64,000 nucleotides of DNA. It comes from Neobacillus cucumis. Lineage in GTDB: Bacteria > Bacillota > Bacilli > Bacillales_B > DSM-18226. The DNA lies in contig NZ_JAEHGC010000020.1 in the NCBI RefSeq assembly GCF_016107705.1, forward strand, positions 4,686 through 68,685, in the 5' to 3' direction. Positions within the stretch are counted from its first letter, which is position 1; each line of letters begins with the position of its first letter. Positions 28,638 to 36,791 of the stretch are shown here, one piece after another. A model generated the notes under the pieces. It worked only from the letters and a program-made list of their open reading frames with translations. It was not told the origin of the DNA and did no database searches. A program made the translations under genes and the position numbers.

Positions 28638-30167
28638 TTGGCACATACACCATTAGCAAGAATGATGAAGATGGCCTTTGTGACAGTTCGTGCTGAAATG
28701 GAGAAACAAAGTAATGGACAAGCTATTGGACAACTACATCCTATTCCAAACCATGGAAAAATCGAAAAAGAACAGCCTTTGAATGTTTATAAGAAACCAC
28801 AAGATTATCCAAGAATCGTTATTGTAGGGGCAGGCCTGGCGGGTCTTACTTGTGCCTACCGGCTGAAGCAGGCAGGAATTCCATCTACTATATATGAGGC
28901 TACGAACCGGGTGGGCGGGCGCTGCCGAACAAGGAGAGATTATTTTAAAGATGGTCAAATTGTTGAGTGTGGCGGTGAGTTAATTGATTCAAACCATAGA
29001 GAGATTCAAGCGTTAGCTGAAGAATTAGGATTGGAAATAGATAATTTGATAATGGCAGAATCTAAGGGTACAGAACCTGTTTACTTTTTTGATGGAAAAC
29101 CGTATACCTTTAAAGAAGCAACTAAAGATTTTTCGGAAATTTATCCAAAACTTCAACGGGATCTTAAAGAAGCAGGAGAAATCACAAGATATAATCATTA
29201 CACGGAACGTGGCTATGAGCTTGATCAAATGTCAATTGTAGATTATATCAATGAAACGGTTTCTGGAGGCATCAACTCCAGGTTCGGTCAATTACTAACC
29301 ATGGCCTATACGATTGAATTTGGAGCAGATGCACATGTACAAAGCGCATTAAATCTACTATATCTATTAGGATTCACCGATTCTTATCAAATGTACGGAG
29401 ACTCTGATGAGCGATTTCATATAAGAGGCGGTAATGACCAGCTTCCACTATTATTAGCCCAGAATCTAGCCGGACAAATTCGATTTAATTCTGAACTGTT
29501 AAGAATCGAACAAAAGGAAGAAATAAAGCTTGTTTTTGGAAATAAAGAAAAAGAATGGACTGTTTTGGCTGATAAAGTAATTCTTTGTCTTCCTTTTAAT
29601 ATTCTAAGAAGCATAGATTATGAGAATGCAAGATTTCGTGACTTAAAAATAGTGGCGATTAAAGAACTTGGGATGGGGGTAAATACGAAGCTTCATGCCC
29701 AATTTTTCAATCGTTTCTGGTGTGAGCAGAAGAATAACGGCGATACATTATCTGATACTGGTTATCAACAAACGTTCGAATCAACGCGGGCACAACCTGG
29801 GGAATCAGGAATTCTTGTAAATTATACTGGGGGAGGAATCGCTGCTAAACAGGTTGCTTCAACTGAGGAACGATTAAAGGAAATTACAAAAAACTTTTTG
29901 GACAAGCTTGAACCAGTACTTCCAGGCACCATAAGTAGCTGGAATGGCATTTCTACAATCGATCATTGGCTTAGTAACAAATGGTCCAAAGGGTCCTATT
30001 CGTTTTGGAAGGTCGGTCAATATACCAAATTTGCCGGAATTGAAGGTGAACGAGAAGGGAATATCTTCTTTGCTGGAGAGCATACATCCATTCATTATCA
30101 AGGCTTTTTAAATGGGGCGGTTGAATCAGGTGAAAGGGCTGCAAAAGAAGTGATTGATGAATTATAA
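28638..30167 (+). CDS. Flavin monoamine oxidase family protein
   Basis: 509 residues. A FAD-binding Rossmann motif IVIVGAGLAGLTCAYRL lies at about 59-75, followed by YEATNRVGGRCRT (the second FAD motif). The C-terminal NIFFAGEHTSIHYQGFLNGAVESG is the amine-oxidase FAD-contact motif. About 55 N-terminal residues precede the Rossmann fold. The class includes L-amino acid and monoamine oxidases; the substrate is unknown. The TTG start has AAGGGG 11 nt upstream. Stand-alone gene ended by a terminator. Confidence 0.82.
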   Translation: MAHTPLARMMKMAFVTVRAEMEKQSNGQAIGQLHPIPNHGKIEKEQPLNVYKKPQDYPRIVIVGAGLAGLTCAYRLKQAGIPSTIYEATNRVGGRCRTRRDYFKDGQIVECGGELIDSNHREIQALAEELGLEIDNLIMAESKGTEPVYFFDGKPYTFKEATKDFSEIYPKLQRDLKEAGEITRYNHYTERGYELDQMSIVDYINETVSGGINSRFGQLLTMAYTIEFGADAHVQSALNLLYLLGFTDSYQMYGDSDERFHIRGGNDQLPLLLAQNLAGQIRFNSELLRIEQKEEIKLVFGNKEKEWTVLADKVILCLPFNILRSIDYENARFRDLKIVAIKELGMGVNTKLHAQFFNRFWCEQKNNGDTLSDTGYQQTFESTRAQPGESGILVNYTGGGIAAKQVASTEERLKEITKNFLDKLEPVLPGTISSWNGISTIDHWLSNKWSKGSYSFWKVGQYTKFAGIEGEREGNIFFAGEHTSIHYQGFLNGAVESGERAAKEVIDEL

Positions 30168-30188
30168 AAGGGAGAAGAGGTTTAAATA

Positions 30189-30223
30189 AGAGAGCGGTTC
30201 TTAAGCAATTAGAACCGCTCTTT
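30189..30223 (+). terminator. Terminator after the amine oxidase gene
   Basis: AGAGCGGTTCT and AGAACCGCTCT form an 11-bp perfect stem, followed by TTATCATTTTTTT. Confidence 0.88.
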
Positions 30224-30256
30224 ATCATTTTTTTCTACTGTAAAAAAATTCCTCTA

Positions 30257-30367
30257 TTAATTATTCGGCACCCCGATAACTCTTTTTAAATTCTCTAGTA
30301 ATCTTTGTGCTTCTTTTTTAAGTTTTTCTAAAGGTTTCTTTGGTAGGATTCCTGTTAATAACCACAT
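30257..30367 (-). CDS. Possible 36-residue peptide
   Basis: An open frame starting MWLLTGILPKKPLEKL, with a short hydrophobic start followed by a basic amphipathic helix rich in Lys, Glu and Leu. No ribosome binding site precedes the ATG (CTCCCCTTA instead), so it may be the tail of a lost gene. I do not recognise it. Confidence 0.25.
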   Translation of the reverse strand: MWLLTGILPKKPLEKLKKEAQRLLENLKRVIGVPNN

Positions 30368-30386
30368 TAAGGGGAGTCAATTTTTC

Positions 30387-31203
30387 ATGAATATATTATT
30401 GGCAGAAGACGATGTAAACTTAGGGGAATTAATTGTTTATATGTTAAAAAAGAAGGGAGGATATCAGGTTGAGTGGGTGTTGGAAGGAGAAGACGCCTAT
30501 GATTACGCCAGCTTTTCTCACTATGATGTCCTTATTATGGATTGGATGATGCCAAATGGAGATGGGGTATCTGTGTGCAGGAGGTTGCGAAAAAATGGAT
30601 ATTCCGGAGCCATTTTGATGTTAACGGCGAAAGATACGATTCAAGACCGAATTGAAGGCTTGGATTCCGGTGCAGATGATTATCTTGTTAAGCCCTTTGA
30701 AATAGATGAGCTGTTGGCGCGGCTTCGTGCTCTTTCACGTCGTAACTATGCCCCAATATTGGAGGAAAAAACCACTGTCAATGATAGTCTTTAATCGTAT
30801 AAGCCAGACCGTTCGTTTCAGGAATAATGAGATTCAGCTTAGTCCACGGGAATTTCAGCTGTTAGACTTATTGATCCAAAATAAGGGACAAGTCTTGCCG
30901 CGTGAGCTTATTTTGGATCGGATTTGGGGCTTGGATTCGGAAGTAGCTCCGAAAACGATTGATGCTATGGTGAAGTTAATTAGAAAGAAATTAGACCGCT
31001 TGGGAAAGCAAGATGGCATCGCAGTCGAGGATACGGGAATTGGAATCAAGCAGGAGGATTACCAGCGAATTTTCGAACGTTTCTATCGATCAGATAAATC
31101 CCGCTCACACCAAATGGGCGGACACGGCCTCGGACTCTCCATCGCCAAATGGATCGTAGAAACCCATAAAGGCACCATTAAAGTTTCCAGGAAAATTCGG
31201 TGA
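30387..31203 (+). pseudogene. Decayed two-component system: response regulator fused to kinase tail
   Basis: The first frame (30387-30794) encodes a complete receiver domain (MDWMMPNGDG with the phospho-Asp, [14 protein letters not shown]). A frameshift near 30785-30790 moves the OmpR-type winged helix ([33 protein letters not shown]) to the next frame. At about 31020 the helix-turn-helix domain ([12 protein letters not shown]) runs directly into the ATPase tail of a histidine kinase ([32 protein letters not shown]). The regulator end and about 300 kinase residues are therefore deleted. The frame stops with KIR and TGA supplied by a half copy of the palindromic repeat. Confidence 0.88.
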
Positions 31204-31211
31204 CAGGCACC
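31192..31211. repeat. Half copy of the palindromic repeat
   Basis: AAAATTCGGTGACAGGCACC matches the centre-inverted variant at 21622-21666. It is followed by GGACAAA...TTTGTCC, a different inverted repeat (31218-31238), so the site may be a hybrid of two repeat families. Confidence 0.6.
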
Positions 31212-31280
31212 GTTCGTGGACAAATGGCCTGTTTTGTCCGTACCAGGTGGACAGTGGTTGGGGAGTTTCAATTAAAGTAG

Positions 31281-31318
31281 GAGCATTTCTTTGTAATGAG
31301 AAATGCTTTTTATTTTTG
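31281..31318 (+). terminator. Terminator downstream of the decayed two-component genes
   Basis: AGCATTTCT and AGAAATGCT flank TTGTAATG and are followed by TTTTATTTTT. It outlived the kinase gene it presumably served. Confidence 0.75.
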
Positions 31319-31439
31319 TGAAAATTAGAAGGATATTTCAATAATAATAATAACACAATAGTAAACAATATATATTTATTGTTTAACGATAAAAAATATG
31401 TTAAGTTCATATTGTCATTAAATAAGTGAGGTGCTTAAA

Positions 31440-31925
31440 ATGAATGGTAAACGTGGTTCAACCACTTTCTTAAAGGTAATTATTTTTCTGGCTGGAATTG
31501 CAGTGCTTGCCTTATGTATATTTTTTGTACCGCATTTGGCGAATTTTGCAGCAAAAATGTATCCAAATATTACCCCAATGAAGTACTTCGTTTTCATCGT
31601 GATGTATGGAGCGGCTGTTCCTTTTTACTTTGCCCTCTATCAGGCTTTCAATCTTTTACGGTACATTGACGAGAACACAGCTTTCTCGGAATTATCTGTA
31701 AAGGCGTTAAAGAACATAAAGTGCTGTGCGATTACAATCAGTGGTTTGTATGTATTGGGTTTGCCACTTTTTCATTTTATAGCAAAGAAAGTTGACCCTC
31801 CTATTGGATTAATGGGACTCATCATTATTTTTGCTTCGTTGGTTATCGCCGTTTTTGCTGCTATCCTCCAACGGCTTCTACAAGAAGCGATTAATATAAA
31901 ATCAGAAAATGATTTGACAATCTGA
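31440..31925 (+). CDS. DUF2975 membrane protein
   Basis: 161 residues with four predicted membrane helices (about 10-35, 50-70, 95-118, 125-148), the normal pattern of DUF2975 (YoaS-like) proteins. Function unknown. It is followed after 10 nt by a small XRE regulator, the pairing known for YoaS/YozG in B. subtilis; such pairs are thought to be a regulator and its membrane partner. The ATG at 31440 is better spaced from GTGAGGTG than the GTG at 31431. Confidence 0.82.
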   Translation: MNGKRGSTTFLKVIIFLAGIAVLALCIFFVPHLANFAAKMYPNITPMKYFVFIVMYGAAVPFYFALYQAFNLLRYIDENTAFSELSVKALKNIKCCAITISGLYVLGLPLFHFIAKKVDPPIGLMGLIIIFASLVIAVFAAILQRLLQEAINIKSENDLTI

Positions 31926-31935
31926 GGTGGATGAT

Positions 31936-32154
31936 ATGGCAATTATTATTAATATTGATGTGATGTTAGCAAAACGAAAAATGAGCGTAACGGAGCTTTC
32001 GGAGAGGGTTGGAATTACTATGGCGAATCTTTCCATTCTGAAAAATGGGAAAGCAAAAGCGGTTCGTTTTTCAACATTGGAAGCGATATGTAAGGCTTTG
32101 GATTGTCAGCCAGGTGATATTTTGGAGTACAAAAGCGACGAAGAGACTCAATAA
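31936..32154 (+). CDS. Small XRE-family regulator (YozG-like)
   Basis: 72 residues, nearly all helix-turn-helix: MLAKRKMSVTELSERVG, ITMANLSILKNGKAKAVRFSTLEAIC and CQPGDILEY. This Cro/CI-type minimal repressor typically partners a DUF2975 membrane protein, as here. The ATG at 31936 lies 8-10 nt after GAGGTGG. Confidence 0.88.
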   Translation: MAIIINIDVMLAKRKMSVTELSERVGITMANLSILKNGKAKAVRFSTLEAICKALDCQPGDILEYKSDEETQ

Positions 32155-32203
32155 AAACAGACAACAACATATTTATTAAACAAACGGGAGTCAATAGAGA
32201 ATT

Positions 32204-32237
32204 TAAGGGATAGCTTAATTGCTATCCCTTCTTTGCG
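32204..32237 (+). terminator. Terminator after the DUF2975/XRE pair
   Basis: AAGGGATAGC and GCTATCCCTT form a 10-bp stem around TTAATT, followed by CTTTGCGTTT, a moderate T-run. Confidence 0.75.
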
Positions 32238-32303
32238 TTTATTGATGTAATTTACTCTGAGAATTGCCTTGATATTAGTGACAAAAAATAGGAGGTTATT
32301 TGC

Positions 32304-32363
32304 ATGGTTTGCACCTCAAAAGGGAACCCGTTAGTAAATTGTCTGGGTTGCGGTGAAGTTTAA
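32304..32363 (+). CDS. Possible 19-residue cysteine-containing peptide
   Basis: A tiny frame with three cysteines (MVCTSKG... NCLGCGEV) and a full AGGAGG 7 nt before the ATG. No homologue is recalled. The strong ribosome binding site is the main support; it ends 2 nt before the 3' end of the opposing gene. Confidence 0.35.
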   Translation: MVCTSKGNPLVNCLGCGEV

Positions 32364-32365
32364 AA

Positions 32366-32560
32366 TCAAGCTTCCAATCCTTCTAATAGCTGTTTTTCTT
32401 TTTCGACTTCCATTGCCGTTACGATGTAAGCGAATCCGTTCATAAGAAAGTATATAACGTTAGATTGAACCCGTTCAGTTTCTCCTAAATAAGTATTTAT
32501 AATGATGATGACGGAATATAAGACAACAAAAAATAAGGCGATTTTATTGAAGATGGCCAT
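32366..32560 (-). CDS. Small membrane protein, unknown
   Basis: 64 residues with two hydrophobic helices (about 5-25 and 36-50) and a charged, Glu/Lys-rich tail. AAAGGAG lies 7-9 nt upstream of the ATG. I do not recognise the family. It stands alone and faces away from the MBL-fold hydrolase gene. Confidence 0.6.
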   Translation of the reverse strand: MAIFNKIALFFVVLYSVIIIINTYLGETERVQSNVIYFLMNGFAYIVTAMEVEKEKQLLEGLEA

Positions 32561-32700
32561 TTGCTAACAGCTCCTTTATTTAGGATTCCTTATTGTTATC
32601 ATATTTATTTAGTGCTGGTCTTATGCAATCCTTAAAATTAAACTGGTTGATTTGATATAATTGGGAAAATAAATGAAAAAATTTTTAAAAAGGAGAAGCC

Positions 32701-33519
32701 ATGATCCAATTTCAAAATGAATACATAACGGTGTTTCAAAGTGCATTATTTCAAACAACCTGTACAGTGGTAGAATCAAAGGATTTTATTCTTGTTGTGG
32801 ACCCAAACTGGCTTCCGCACGAAATCGAGGAAATAAAGCAGCGTGTAAACGGCATTAAGGGGGAAAAGGAACTATACCTTCTCTTTACGCACGGTGATTT
32901 TGACCATGTCATTGGCTACAAAGCCTTCCCGAATGCCAAGGTAATCGCAAGCAAGGGACTGAGGGACCACCCAAATAAGGAACAAAAAGTGTACTTAATC
33001 CAGCAATTTTATAATGAAAATTACATTAAAGCACCTTATCCAATTGTTTTTCCGGAGGAAGTCGATATTGTCATCGAAGAAGACGGTCAGAAGTTAGTGA
33101 TTGGCGATACCACGATTACCTTCTACCTGTCACCGGGCCATACGCAAGATGGATTGTTTACGGTCATCGGGCCGGAAGGCATTTGGATTGCTGGTGATTA
33201 TCTATCTGATTTCGAGCTGCCGTTTATCTACGACAGTGCAAAGGCATACGAAGCAACACTTCAAAAAGCAGAGCAGATTCTTGAGAAGCATAAAGTTTCT
33301 GTTATGGTCCCGGGACATGGGCAGGCGACGACAAGTCGAGGGGAAATTAAGCGCAGAATTCAATTTTCACAAGATTACCTAGAGAAATTAATTAATGCTG
33401 TTAAAAAAGAGGACACAGAGGCAATAGCTGCATTGGAAAAAGAAATGCCTTTCCCATCAAACTTCACAAAAACCTGTCACGAAGAAAACATCGCCATTAT
33501 TCGAAGGGAATATAAATAA
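32701..33519 (+). CDS. MBL-fold metallo-hydrolase
   Basis: 272 residues of the metallo-beta-lactamase superfamily. Metal motif THGDFDHVIG (about 63-72), then SPGHTQDGLF (about 140), the bridging Asp in IAGDYLSDF and PGHGQATTSRGE near 203. The substrate is unknown; the fold is close to glyoxalase II and RNase J-like small hydrolases. AAAAGGAG is 7 nt upstream. No operon partners. Confidence 0.85.
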   Translation: MIQFQNEYITVFQSALFQTTCTVVESKDFILVVDPNWLPHEIEEIKQRVNGIKGEKELYLLFTHGDFDHVIGYKAFPNAKVIASKGLRDHPNKEQKVYLIQQFYNENYIKAPYPIVFPEEVDIVIEEDGQKLVIGDTTITFYLSPGHTQDGLFTVIGPEGIWIAGDYLSDFELPFIYDSAKAYEATLQKAEQILEKHKVSVMVPGHGQATTSRGEIKRRIQFSQDYLEKLINAVKKEDTEAIAALEKEMPFPSNFTKTCHEENIAIIRREYK

Positions 33520-33550
33520 GAAGTTAGGGGCATGGCGCCACTATATAAAT

Positions 33551-33594
33551 TCTACAAAATTCGGGTGGTGCCTGGCACCGCCCGAATTTTGTCA
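33551..33594. repeat. Palindromic repeat, copy 5 (slightly degenerate ends)
   Basis: Reads TCTACAAAATTCGGGTGGTG, CCTG, GCACCGCCCGAATTTTGTCA. The terminal TCGA pairs have decayed and the loop is one base shorter, but the inner 17 bp of each arm are preserved. Confidence 0.85.
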
Positions 33595-33648
33595 CATTTG
33601 GACAACTCCTCCAGTATAATAACGTATCTTTTATTGGAGAGGTGTTAA

Positions 33649-34476
33649 ATGAAATCTTTTTTTATTAAAGGGGGATCTGGAACGTCGTTATTTGTGGTGG
33701 AGAGTGGAAATCCGCACGGGAAGCCAATCCTTTTTGTTCATGATGTTTCGCAAAACCATCTTAGTTGGATTCATCAGTTTCAATCCAAGGAGTTAGAGCA
33801 ATTTCGCCTAATTGCCTTGGATTTACGCGGTCACGGTTTTTCTGAAAAGCCAAAGGAAGGGTATCACAATCAACAAAACTGGGCGGATGACATCCAGTCG
33901 GTTATTCATGCCTTAAATCTAAAAAAGCCATTGCTGGTTGGCTGGTCCTACGGTGGAAAGGTTGTTTTGGATTATCTTCAAATTTATGGGGAAGGGGATA
34001 TTTCCGGTATTAACCTAGTGAATGTTGGAACTTCTTCGGGAATCTCTGGTTCTGGAGGCACCTATTATACTCCCGCCTTGCAAGCCGTCATTCCGGGACT
34101 TATATCCAAAAAAGCCCTTGAAAGTACGAATGCCCTCAAGCAATTTGTAACGCTCCTGTTTGCGCAAAACCCAACATTGAACGATTTTTACTTCATACTA
34201 GGATATAACACAATGGTTCCTCCCTATGTTCGTGAAGCGATTATCACACGATCCGAATCTTATGATGACCTGCTCCCAACCATTCAAAAGCCGGTCCTTC
34301 TTACCCATGGTGTAAAGGATAAAATAATTTATCCGGCCCAGTCTATTGAAAACGCTCAGATCATACCAAACTCAATTCTTTCCCTTTATGCTTATGCCGG
34401 GCATTCTCCCTTTTGGGAGTCAGTGGAAAAATATAATCAAGATCTCAGCGCGTTTGCGAACGGCAGGAATATGTAA
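33649..34476 (+). CDS. Alpha/beta hydrolase
   Basis: 275 residues. Nucleophile elbow GWSYGGK (Ser about 105), oxyanion HDVSQNHLSW (about 31-40), LRGHGFSEKP, acid Asp in THGVKDKIIYP and catalytic His in YAGHSPFWES near the end. This is the typical haloalkane dehalogenase/peroxidase-like catalytic triad; the substrate cannot be deduced. TTGGAGAGG precedes the ATG. Stand-alone, ended by a terminator. Confidence 0.85.
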   Translation: MKSFFIKGGSGTSLFVVESGNPHGKPILFVHDVSQNHLSWIHQFQSKELEQFRLIALDLRGHGFSEKPKEGYHNQQNWADDIQSVIHALNLKKPLLVGWSYGGKVVLDYLQIYGEGDISGINLVNVGTSSGISGSGGTYYTPALQAVIPGLISKKALESTNALKQFVTLLFAQNPTLNDFYFILGYNTMVPPYVREAIITRSESYDDLLPTIQKPVLLTHGVKDKIIYPAQSIENAQIIPNSILSLYAYAGHSPFWESVEKYNQDLSAFANGRNM

Positions 34477-34481
34477 TAAAA

Positions 34482-34514
34482 AGAAGACAGTAGCCGTCCT
34501 GCTTACTGTCTTCT
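34482..34514. terminator. Bidirectional terminator
   Basis: AGAAGACAGTA and TACTGTCTTCT form a stem around GCCGTCCTGCT between the convergent hydrolase and yggT genes. Confidence 0.82.
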
Positions 34515-34522
34515 CTAGATTC

Positions 34523-34819
34523 CTATACTCCAATAAAATTCAACGAACGGCGGAGGCCTTCCAAGGCAAATCCACTTAAATAATTAAAAACAAAGAGTGC
34601 GACGATAGGCGAAATATCAATCGGACCAAGAGGGGGGATAAACCGCCTGAAAATGCTTAAATATGGTTCAACTAGTTTGCTAATCCATCCGCCGATCTTG
34701 GAGGAGTGAAAAGCCGGAAACCAGGAACCAAAAATAGATATTAAGATCAGCCAATAGTATGCCTCAAAAAGAGTCTGTCCAAATTGAAAAATGGTTAAGC
34801 CCAATTTTAATTCTCCCAT
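34523..34819 (-). CDS. YggT family membrane protein
   Basis: 98 residues with two hydrophobic helices and the YggT signature (WFPAFHSSKIG, LVEPYLSIFRRFIPP, GPIDISPIVALFVF). YggT/YlmG proteins are linked to division and osmotic tolerance. This stand-alone copy is not in a division cluster; a separate ylmG next to ftsZ is usual in bacilli, so this is probably a paralogue. Confidence 0.85.
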   Translation of the reverse strand: MGELKLGLTIFQFGQTLFEAYYWLILISIFGSWFPAFHSSKIGGWISKLVEPYLSIFRRFIPPLGPIDISPIVALFVFNYLSGFALEGLRRSLNFIGV

Positions 34820-34941
34820 CTATAATAAATTTTATGAAATTCTATAACTTGTACTATACATAGGTTTATACGATTATATTCTCATTTAGTTTCAATATTT
34901 CCAAACTGTTCATCGTAAAAAACAACTTTTCTCCAGCAAGG

Positions 34942-34985
34942 TGAAAAAGCTGCCCTTTGAGAGATGATCAGGCAGCTTTCTCTAA
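34942..34985 (-). terminator. Terminator for the small CxxC protein gene
   Basis: On the minus strand AAAGCTGCC and GGCAGCTTT enclose TGATCATCTCTCAAAG and are followed by TTC. It lies just downstream of the 35010-35120 frame. Confidence 0.6.
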
Positions 34986-35009
34986 CATTTTTATCTATAA
35001 CAGCAATCA

Positions 35010-35120
35010 TTATTCCTCTTCTGTATAAGCTTCCGTTGTCGTATCCCTGCAATCCCAGCACTCAGCTCGAGTCCTTTCCAAAATTGACAATTCCATTCCA
35101 CAAGAAATGCAAATATCCAT
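35010..35120 (-). CDS. Small CxxC...CxxC protein, copy A
   Basis: 36 residues: MDICISCGMELS, a Leu-Glu-Arg middle, AECWDCRDTTTEA and an acidic end. Two CxxC knuckles 18 residues apart suggest a minimal zinc ribbon. A near-identical relative is encoded at 49690-49800, with the same length and Cys spacing, which strongly supports that both are real genes. AAAGGGG lies 11 nt upstream of the ATG. Function unknown. Confidence 0.7.
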   Translation of the reverse strand: MDICISCGMELSILERTRAECWDCRDTTTEAYTEEE

Positions 35121-35249
35121 AGTTTCATATGCCCCTTTCCGGTGAGAATGTTTTAAAACATATTTATATATATTCAAAATATTATGAATTATAACATTAT
35201 GAGCTTGTATAAAAATAAAAACGCCCTGTCCCTACCCAAAATGGGTGAT

Positions 35250-35294
35250 TCGACAAAATTCGAGTGGTGCCTGTCACCACCCGGATTTTGTCGG
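35250..35294. repeat. 45-bp palindromic repeat, copy 6
   Basis: TCGACAAAATTCGAGTGGTG, CCTGT, CACCACCCGGATTTTGTCGG. Three arm positions are mutated relative to copy 2. Confidence 0.9.
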
Positions 35295-35304
35295 ATGAGG
35301 CCAT

Positions 35305-35335
35305 ACAAAAAAGCCGGCAGTACTGCCGACTTTTC
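35305..35335 (-). terminator. Terminator after the cysteine desulfidase-like gene
   Basis: On the minus strand AAGTCGGCAG pairs with CTGCCGGCTT around TA, followed by TTTT. It sits about 20 nt past the stop. Confidence 0.85.
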
Positions 35336-35354
35336 TTTATGGGGTTAACATGAT

Positions 35355-36629
35355 TTATTTTTCGAGCATGAGTTGCAGGATGAGTTGGTCGGTTTGTCGG
35401 GTTCCTTCGTTTCCGAGTTTGCAGAAGCTTTCGATGCTTTTTTCTACGTCGTCGTGAATGAAGCCGTCGGTTGATTGGATTGCTTGGTTATTTAGTGACA
35501 GTAGGGCGGATTGAACGGCGACATTGGAACAGGTTGAGACTTTCATCGCACAGCCTGCTTTCGCCCCGTCACAGATCATCCCCGAAACATTGCCAATCGT
35601 ATTTTGGATTGCTGCTTTAATTTGGGGAAGGCCGCCATCAAGCAGGAAAACAATCGCTGCGCTTGCTCCCATCCCGGCAGCCGTTACGCCGCATAAGGCG
35701 GACAAGCGGCCAAACTTGGATTTGATATGAATCGTAACCAGATGACTAAGGGCAACCGCACGAATCATTTTTTCCTCCGAAACCTTCAGCTTCTCTGCAA
35801 CCGCAACCACTGGAAGGGTTACCGCAATCCCTTGATTTCCACTCCCCGTATTGGCCATTACCGGAAGGGTGGAACCTGCCATCCTTGCATCAGACCCTGC
35901 AGCAGCAAGTGACATAGCGGCAGTCGCTAAATCATCAGATAGATATCCTTTTATTACATTTTCCTTAATGGTTCGTCCAACATTAAGCCCGTACTCTCCG
36001 GAGAGTCCTTCAATCCCAATCTTCCGATTTAGTTCGATACTCTTTATTACAAGATCTAGGTCATGAGGGTCAACAGTAAGAAGCCAATCATAGACTTCAT
36101 CAATGGTAAGCTCTTCTAATGCTTCCTCATCGGTTTGAATCCCGATGTTTTCACAGCCGCCAAGGAAAACCGTTTTTCCATCTACCTCGATTAGGGTGAT
36201 ATTACTGTGATTATCAGATATAACCACTTTTGCTGTCTGCTGATCTGTTTGTAAAACTACTTCTATATAAAGTCGTTTCGGTGTATCTGCCTGTCCGGTT
36301 GTGACTTTTCCCGCTTCAATCAGCTTTAATGCAAGCAGCTCATCTTCTGCCGTTAGACCATGAAGAACCTCCAGCTTCTTATCAGGGTCTCCTGCTGCTG
36401 CTCCAAGTGCTGCAGCAAAATCAAGACCTTTAGCCGACATCCCTGGAATTCCAACCGATTTGGCATTCTTTATAATATTCCCGCTCGCATACAGATGAAT
36501 CTTTTGAATATTGCCCTTCGCATAGCTTTTTGCCGTTGCCGCAGCCAATGCAATCGCAACTGGCTCCGTACAGCCAAGAGCAACCACTAACTCCCTCTCC
36601 AAAATCGACAAAATCTTATCTTTTCCCAT
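35355..36629 (-). CDS. UPF0597/L-cysteine desulfidase-like protein (CyuA/YhaM family)
   Basis: 424 residues, the usual length. The family has a serine-dehydratase-alpha-like Fe-S fold. Seen: ALGCTEPVAIALAAA at the N-terminus, GCENIGIQ, MANTGSGNQGIAV and CDGAKAGCAMKVSTC, whose cysteines are likely Fe-S ligands. E. coli CyuA (YhaM) degrades cysteine to pyruvate, ammonia and sulfide. The stand-alone position says nothing more about substrate; a role in cysteine detoxification would complement the cys genes elsewhere in the window. Confidence 0.82.
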   Translation of the reverse strand: MGKDKILSILERELVVALGCTEPVAIALAAATAKSYAKGNIQKIHLYASGNIIKNAKSVGIPGMSAKGLDFAAALGAAAGDPDKKLEVLHGLTAEDELLALKLIEAGKVTTGQADTPKRLYIEVVLQTDQQTAKVVISDNHSNITLIEVDGKTVFLGGCENIGIQTDEEALEELTIDEVYDWLLTVDPHDLDLVIKSIELNRKIGIEGLSGEYGLNVGRTIKENVIKGYLSDDLATAAMSLAAAGSDARMAGSTLPVMANTGSGNQGIAVTLPVVAVAEKLKVSEEKMIRAVALSHLVTIHIKSKFGRLSALCGVTAAGMGASAAIVFLLDGGLPQIKAAIQNTIGNVSGMICDGAKAGCAMKVSTCSNVAVQSALLSLNNQAIQSTDGFIHDDVEKSIESFCKLGNEGTRQTDQLILQLMLEK

Positions 36630-36726
36630 CCCCGCTCACCCTCCACTTACTTAATCCACTTTTCCTAAATTCTATCATACCGGCAATCAAAAGCTATTAG
36701 GTATTTTTTGGGGGGCATGGCTGCAT

Positions 36727-36771
36727 TCGACAAAATTCGGGTGGTGCCTGTCACCACCCGAATTTTGTCGA
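36727..36771. repeat. 45-bp palindromic repeat, copy 7
   Basis: Perfect copy identical to copy 2, including the TCGA ends. It is the rightmost member in the window. Confidence 0.92.
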
Positions 36772-36791
36772 ATATAAATCACCTCATTATT

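Noticed and set aside
30241..30386. Promoter or leader RNA of the decayed response regulator
   Set aside because: No convincing -35/-10 pair or riboswitch-like structure was found.
30387..31203. A genuine hybrid response regulator-kinase
   Set aside because: The receiver and helix-turn-helix parts are in different frames and the kinase part lacks HisKA and most of the ATPase domain, so the fusion is a deletion scar.
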